Source: Candidatus Bathyarchaeota archaeon | GTDB taxonomy: Archaea > Thermoproteota > Bathyarchaeia > Bathyarchaeales > Bathyarchaeaceae | Direction: 5' to 3' | Length of the DNA: 10,739 bases | Assembly: GCA_026967815.1 (NCBI GenBank) | Contig: JAPUUO010000042.1 | Span: 1-10,739, forward strand | Shown: piece after piece, positions 8,378 through 10,739 of the stretch | Numbering within the stretch: position 1 is the stretch's first letter | How the letters are laid out: each line of letters begins with the position of its first letter | The notes under the pieces: generated by a model | Told to the model about the DNA's origin: nothing | What the model saw: the letters and a program-made list of their open reading frames with translations, nothing else | Databases searched by the model: none | Made by a program: the position numbers and the translations under genes

Positions 8378-8415
8378 TGTGGAATAGTGCCTAAAATTCA
8401 TAACAGAATGGAAAC
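8378..8415 (-). promoter_or_regulatory. Pho-box-like promoter of the DUF3450-TonB-receptor operon
   Basis: Minus strand: GTTTC (8415-8411), CATTCT, GTTAT (8404-8400), then GAATTTTAGG and CACTATTCCACA (8389-8378). A weak -10, TATTCC, lies at 8386-8381. The repeat starts are 11 bp apart. Layout and spacing match those upstream of the lipoprotein gene: 10 nt from the last half-site to a 12-bp block that differs at one base. The C. jejuni PhosR box was reported as two GTTTC repeats in the same 11-bp register (recalled). The second half-site here is degenerate, so binding may be weaker than at the three-repeat array. Confidence 0.6.
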
Positions 8416-8444
8416 ATTCTATGTAGTTTTGTAATGCGGTTCAA

Positions 8445-8472
8445 TTTCAGACAGATAATCGTCTGTCTGAAA
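8445..8472 (-). terminator. Hairpin six bases after the lipoprotein stop
   Basis: A perfect 11-bp inverted repeat (TTTCAGACAGA / TCTGTCTGAAA) with a 6-nt loop begins six bases past the stop codon. No clear T-run follows it on the minus strand, so it may be a weak or factor-assisted terminator, or a 3'-end stabilising structure. Its position ahead of the second control region suggests that it separates the two transcription units, perhaps with partial read-through. Confidence 0.5.
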
Positions 8473-8478
8473 GATATA

Positions 8479-10626
8479 TTAGTTGTAGTTGATTACGTTA
8501 CCAGTACCATCAGTAAAGATAGTCTCAATTTCGTCTGCTGAGTCAGTTGTAGCATCTGTTTTGTTGACAAAATCATATCCAACTGCTGTATTAATTGTAG
8601 TATTTTCAAAAGATATTTCATTTAAGTCAGCCGCATCTTGAGAATAAATAGCTCCAGCTGCTGTACTATTATAATTGATCGTACCGTTTTTGAAGTGTCC
8701 ACCAACACCTGACTTTTTAAAGAAGATACCACCTTCACTGACCTGGTCTTTCACAGTGATCGTAAATCCATCAAATGTCGCATATGTATCACCCGACATC
8801 TCAATACCCGCATAACCCATAGCCGATGCATTGACTACAAGATTTTTAACAGTACCTGAGAACCCATCATCAATATCGAAATGGTCATCTGTACAATGTG
8901 AAACCGTTACATTTGTCATGTTAACTGTACCACCCCAGATCTCTACACCATCATCATCTGAATAATCCACTGTGATATCTTCAACAACTGTTCCATTACC
9001 CACACCAACCATCGAAAGACCATTGATCTCTTTATCTGTAAATGCACTAATTCCTGAATTCAGGATCTGAACATGTTTGAGAATACCTGAGTTATCATCA
9101 TCAATTCCTTGACCTGGTACAAAGGCTTCATTCACCTCATAAGGCCCAACTTGTGAGTTTGCTGCATTACCAATGATCGTTAGACCACCCCAAAGTCCTT
9201 CTTGCTGTAGTGTCTGATTTTCAGAAGTGAATACAATTGGACTATCATGTGTTCCCAAAGCATAGATTTTTGCATCTTTATCTACAATCATATATGATGC
9301 AGCATCTCCATCAACCGGCTTTCCAACAATAGTTGTTCCTTCCTGAACTCTTAAAGATGCACCTGGTGTAACTACCGCTAATCCATCCAATGACCATGTG
9401 CTGTCTGATGTTAGAATCGTACATCCAGTTAAATTACCAGTAAGTGTTGTTCCACTTGGGATACTACACGTATCATCATTGCCATTTGTGCCTGAAGCAA
9501 AAATAGTCTCAATTTCATCTGCTGAGTCAGTTGAAGCATCTGTTTTATTAACAAATTTTTTTCCATCAGCTGCATAGATTCCAACATTTTCAAAAGATAT
9601 TTCATTTAAGTCAGCCGCATCTTGGGAATAAATTGCACCCACATTGCCTTTATAGATAATAGTACCATTTTTAAAGTGTCCACCAACACCTGATTTTTTA
9701 AAGAAGATACCACCTTCACTGACCTGGTCTTCCACAGTGATCGTAAATCCATCAAATGTCGCATATGTATCACCCGACATCTCGATACCTGCATAACCTT
9801 CACTTGTTGCATGAACTACAAGGTTTTTAACGGTACCTGAGTAACCATCATCGATATCGAAATGGTCATCTGTACAATGTGAAACCGTTACATTTGTCAA
9901 GTTAACTGTACCACCCCAGATCTCTATACCATCATCATCTGAATATTCTACCGTGATATCTTCAACAACTGTTCCATTACCCACACCAACCATCGAAAGA
10001 CCATTGATCTCTTTATCTGTAAATGCACTAATTCCTGAATTCAGGATCTGAACATGTTTGAGAATACCTGAGTTATCATCATCAATTCCTTGACCTGGTA
10101 CAAAGGCTTCATTCACCTCATAAGGCCCAACTTGTGAGTTTGCCGCATTACCGATGATCGTTAGACCACCCCACTGTCCAGGAAGTTTTACTGAAGGATA
10201 ATCAACACGTGATTTAGAAGTAAAGATAATCGGTTTTTCAGCAGTACCATCTGCAATAATCTTTGCACCTTTATCTATAATCATATACGATGCAGCATCT
10301 CCATCAACTGGTAAACCAGCAATGACTGTTCCTGGTTCAATTGTAAGAGTTACACCCTCTGGAACCACTACAAGTCCATCCAACAACCATAATGTATCTG
10401 CTGTTAATGTTTTATTTTGGCTAATAGTACCTGTCAAAGTTTCCGTTGCCAAAGAAGATGCATTATCTATGGTAGTGCCCGTAGTGGTATCCGTAATGGT
10501 ATCTGTAGTTGTTGTATCACCAGTTATTGTAACAGGAGAGTCACCATATGTAATTTTTGTATCCCCGCAACCATTCATTATTGCTATAGCAACTGCTGAT
10601 AGTGCAATTGTTTTCAAGTTTGTCAT
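8479..10626 (-). CDS. Secreted lipoprotein with two tandem beta-helix-like units
   Basis: A 715-residue predicted lipoprotein of unrecognised function. The signal peptide ends in the lipobox-like IMNGC with lipidated Cys20. A Thr/Asp-rich linker (about 29-60) leads to two tandem units, about 63-383 and 394-710. Each unit alternates short hydrophobic beta strands with Gly/Asn/Asp turns (for example WGGLTIIGNAANSQVGP and GTVVEDITV), typical of right-handed parallel beta-helix proteins. Asp-rich turns such as SDDDG and DDHFDIDDG recur in both units and could bind Ca2+ (inference). The start at 10626 is chosen because AAGGAA lies six bases upstream and the signal peptide begins there; the longer in-frame ATG at 10710 lies inside the regulatory repeats. 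It is a likely surface or periplasmic partner of the receptor, by shared promoter architecture. An enzymatic role is possible but no catalytic motif was recognised. Confidence 0.85.
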   Translation of the reverse strand: MTNLKTIALSAVAIAIMNGCGDTKITYGDSPVTITGDTTTTDTITDTTTGTTIDNASSLATETLTGTISQNKTLTADTLWLLDGLVVVPEGVTLTIEPGTVIAGLPVDGDAASYMIIDKGAKIIADGTAEKPIIFTSKSRVDYPSVKLPGQWGGLTIIGNAANSQVGPYEVNEAFVPGQGIDDDNSGILKHVQILNSGISAFTDKEINGLSMVGVGNGTVVEDITVEYSDDDGIEIWGGTVNLTNVTVSHCTDDHFDIDDGYSGTVKNLVVHATSEGYAGIEMSGDTYATFDGFTITVEDQVSEGGIFFKKSGVGGHFKNGTIIYKGNVGAIYSQDAADLNEISFENVGIYAADGKKFVNKTDASTDSADEIETIFASGTNGNDDTCSIPSGTTLTGNLTGCTILTSDSTWSLDGLAVVTPGASLRVQEGTTIVGKPVDGDAASYMIVDKDAKIYALGTHDSPIVFTSENQTLQQEGLWGGLTIIGNAANSQVGPYEVNEAFVPGQGIDDDNSGILKHVQILNSGISAFTDKEINGLSMVGVGNGTVVEDITVDYSDDDGVEIWGGTVNMTNVTVSHCTDDHFDIDDGFSGTVKNLVVNASAMGYAGIEMSGDTYATFDGFTITVKDQVSEGGIFFKKSGVGGHFKNGTINYNSTAAGAIYSQDAADLNEISFENTTINTAVGYDFVNKTDATTDSADEIETIFTDGTGNVINYN
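8497..9447 (-). repeat. Tandem repeat arm 2 (C-terminal unit of the lipoprotein)
   Basis: Aligns with arm 1 at an offset of 981 bp through the core. The offset is 993 bp upstream of a 12-bp gap near the WGG motif and 984 bp near the 3' end. Positions 8972-9162 are identical, base for base, to 9953-10143. Confidence 0.93.
9478..10440 (-). repeat. Tandem repeat arm 1 (N-terminal unit of the lipoprotein)
   Basis: First copy of the duplicated unit. Its N-terminal quarter (from TLTG to FTS) is clearly diverged from arm 2, while the middle is nearly identical and contains a 191-bp perfect block at 9953-10143. All indels between the arms are multiples of three, so both copies stay in frame. Confidence 0.93.
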
Positions 10627-10632
10627 TTTACT

Positions 10633-10638
10633 TTCCTT
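10633..10638 (-). promoter_or_regulatory. Ribosome binding site deciding the lipoprotein start
   Basis: AAGGAA on the minus strand, six bases before the ATG at 10626. It fixes the start 28 codons inside the longest open frame and yields a normal lipoprotein signal peptide. Confidence 0.8.
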
Positions 10639-10670
10639 AAACATAAATTTAAACCATCCTTGGTTTTGTT

Positions 10671-10719
10671 TGTAGAATAGTGACGAAAAATGGAAACATA
10701 GTGGAAACATAATGGAAAC
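10671..10719 (-). promoter_or_regulatory. Triple Pho-box-like array and promoter of the lipoprotein gene
   Basis: Minus strand: GTTTC at 10719-10715, 10708-10704 and 10697-10693, separated by CATTAT and CACTAT, an exact 11-bp period. Ten bases later comes CACTATTCTACA (10682-10671), with a weak -10, TATTCT, at 10679-10674 and no -35 match. The repeat register equals that of the C. jejuni PhosR box (GTTTC, 6 nt, GTTTC; recalled), but with a third copy and with CATTAT/CACTAT rather than an A-rich spacer. A weak -10 behind direct repeats is typical of activator-dependent OmpR/PhoB-family promoters. The predicted leader is about 40 nt. Confidence 0.7.
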
Positions 10720-10739
10720 ATTTATGTTATCAAATGGTT

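Noticed and set aside
8405..8420. Perfect inverted repeat AGAATG-GAAA-CATTCT as a separate dimeric-repressor operator
   Set aside because: The same bases are explained by the GTTTC-CATTCT half-site and spacer that align with the lipoprotein promoter. The inverted repeat has no counterpart upstream of the lipoprotein gene.
8416..8444. Sigma70-like promoter TTGAAC, 17 nt, TAGAAT on the minus strand
   Set aside because: Spacing and -10 are good, but it would start transcription inside the Pho-box-like repeat, and the -35 half overlaps the hairpin base. It has no parallel at the lipoprotein gene. It may be a minor constitutive promoter, but is not asserted.
8497..10440. Insertion sequence or CRISPR-like explanation for the long direct repeats
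   Set aside because: The repeats are two in-frame protein units with codon-sized indels and no terminal inverted repeats, transposase, or short regular repeat-spacer pattern.
10322..10675. Plus-strand hydrophobic open frame of 117 codons
   Set aside because: Its Val-rich sequence is the complement of the Thr/Asp-rich linker and signal peptide of the lipoprotein, so it is a composition artefact.
10627..10710. Longer lipoprotein start at 10710, adding 28 residues
   Set aside because: That ATG lies within the regulatory repeat array upstream of the predicted -10, and the extension would bury the signal peptide. The start at 10626 has a good ribosome-binding site.

Overview
The window reads as an AT-rich chromosomal segment from a Campylobacterota-type (Sulfurimonas/Sulfurovum-like) Gram-negative bacterium. 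That placement is inference. It rests on protein style, base composition and a regulatory motif that resembles the phosphate (PhosR) box described for Campylobacter jejuni. All eight genes lie on the minus strand, so transcription runs from high to low coordinates.

Layout in transcription order. (1) 10739-10627: a control region with three GTTTC direct repeats in an exact 11-bp register, followed by a candidate -10. (2) 10626-8479: a secreted lipoprotein made of two near-identical tandem units of about 320 residues with a predicted parallel beta-helix style. (3) 8478-8332: a hairpin just after the lipoprotein stop, then a second copy of the same control architecture. (4) 8331-68: a tight seven-gene operon with junctions of TAATG, 1 nt, ATGA, 6 nt, 9 nt and 0 nt. 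It encodes a DUF3450 periplasmic coiled-coil protein, a TtpC-like MotA/TolQ/ExbB protein with a periplasmic N-terminal domain, ExbB, ExbD, TonB, a secreted TPR protein and a 1067-residue TonB-dependent receptor. (5) 67-1: a third 11-bp-phased repeat array (GTAACCA type) pointing at a gene beyond the left edge.

Working model: the ExbB/ExbD/TonB/TtpC complex energises the outer-membrane receptor encoded last in the operon. DUF3450 and the TPR protein are the conserved periplasmic accessories seen with the TonB2/TtpC-type systems of Vibrio and Shewanella relatives. The duplicated lipoprotein is a plausible surface or periplasmic partner of the receptor. Lipoprotein and operon carry matching promoters: the last repeat, then 10 nt, then CACTATTCYACA. 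This suggests co-induction by one OmpR/PhoB-family response regulator. If that regulator is PhosR, the window is a phosphate-limitation-induced outer-membrane uptake system. The ligand cannot be read from the sequence.
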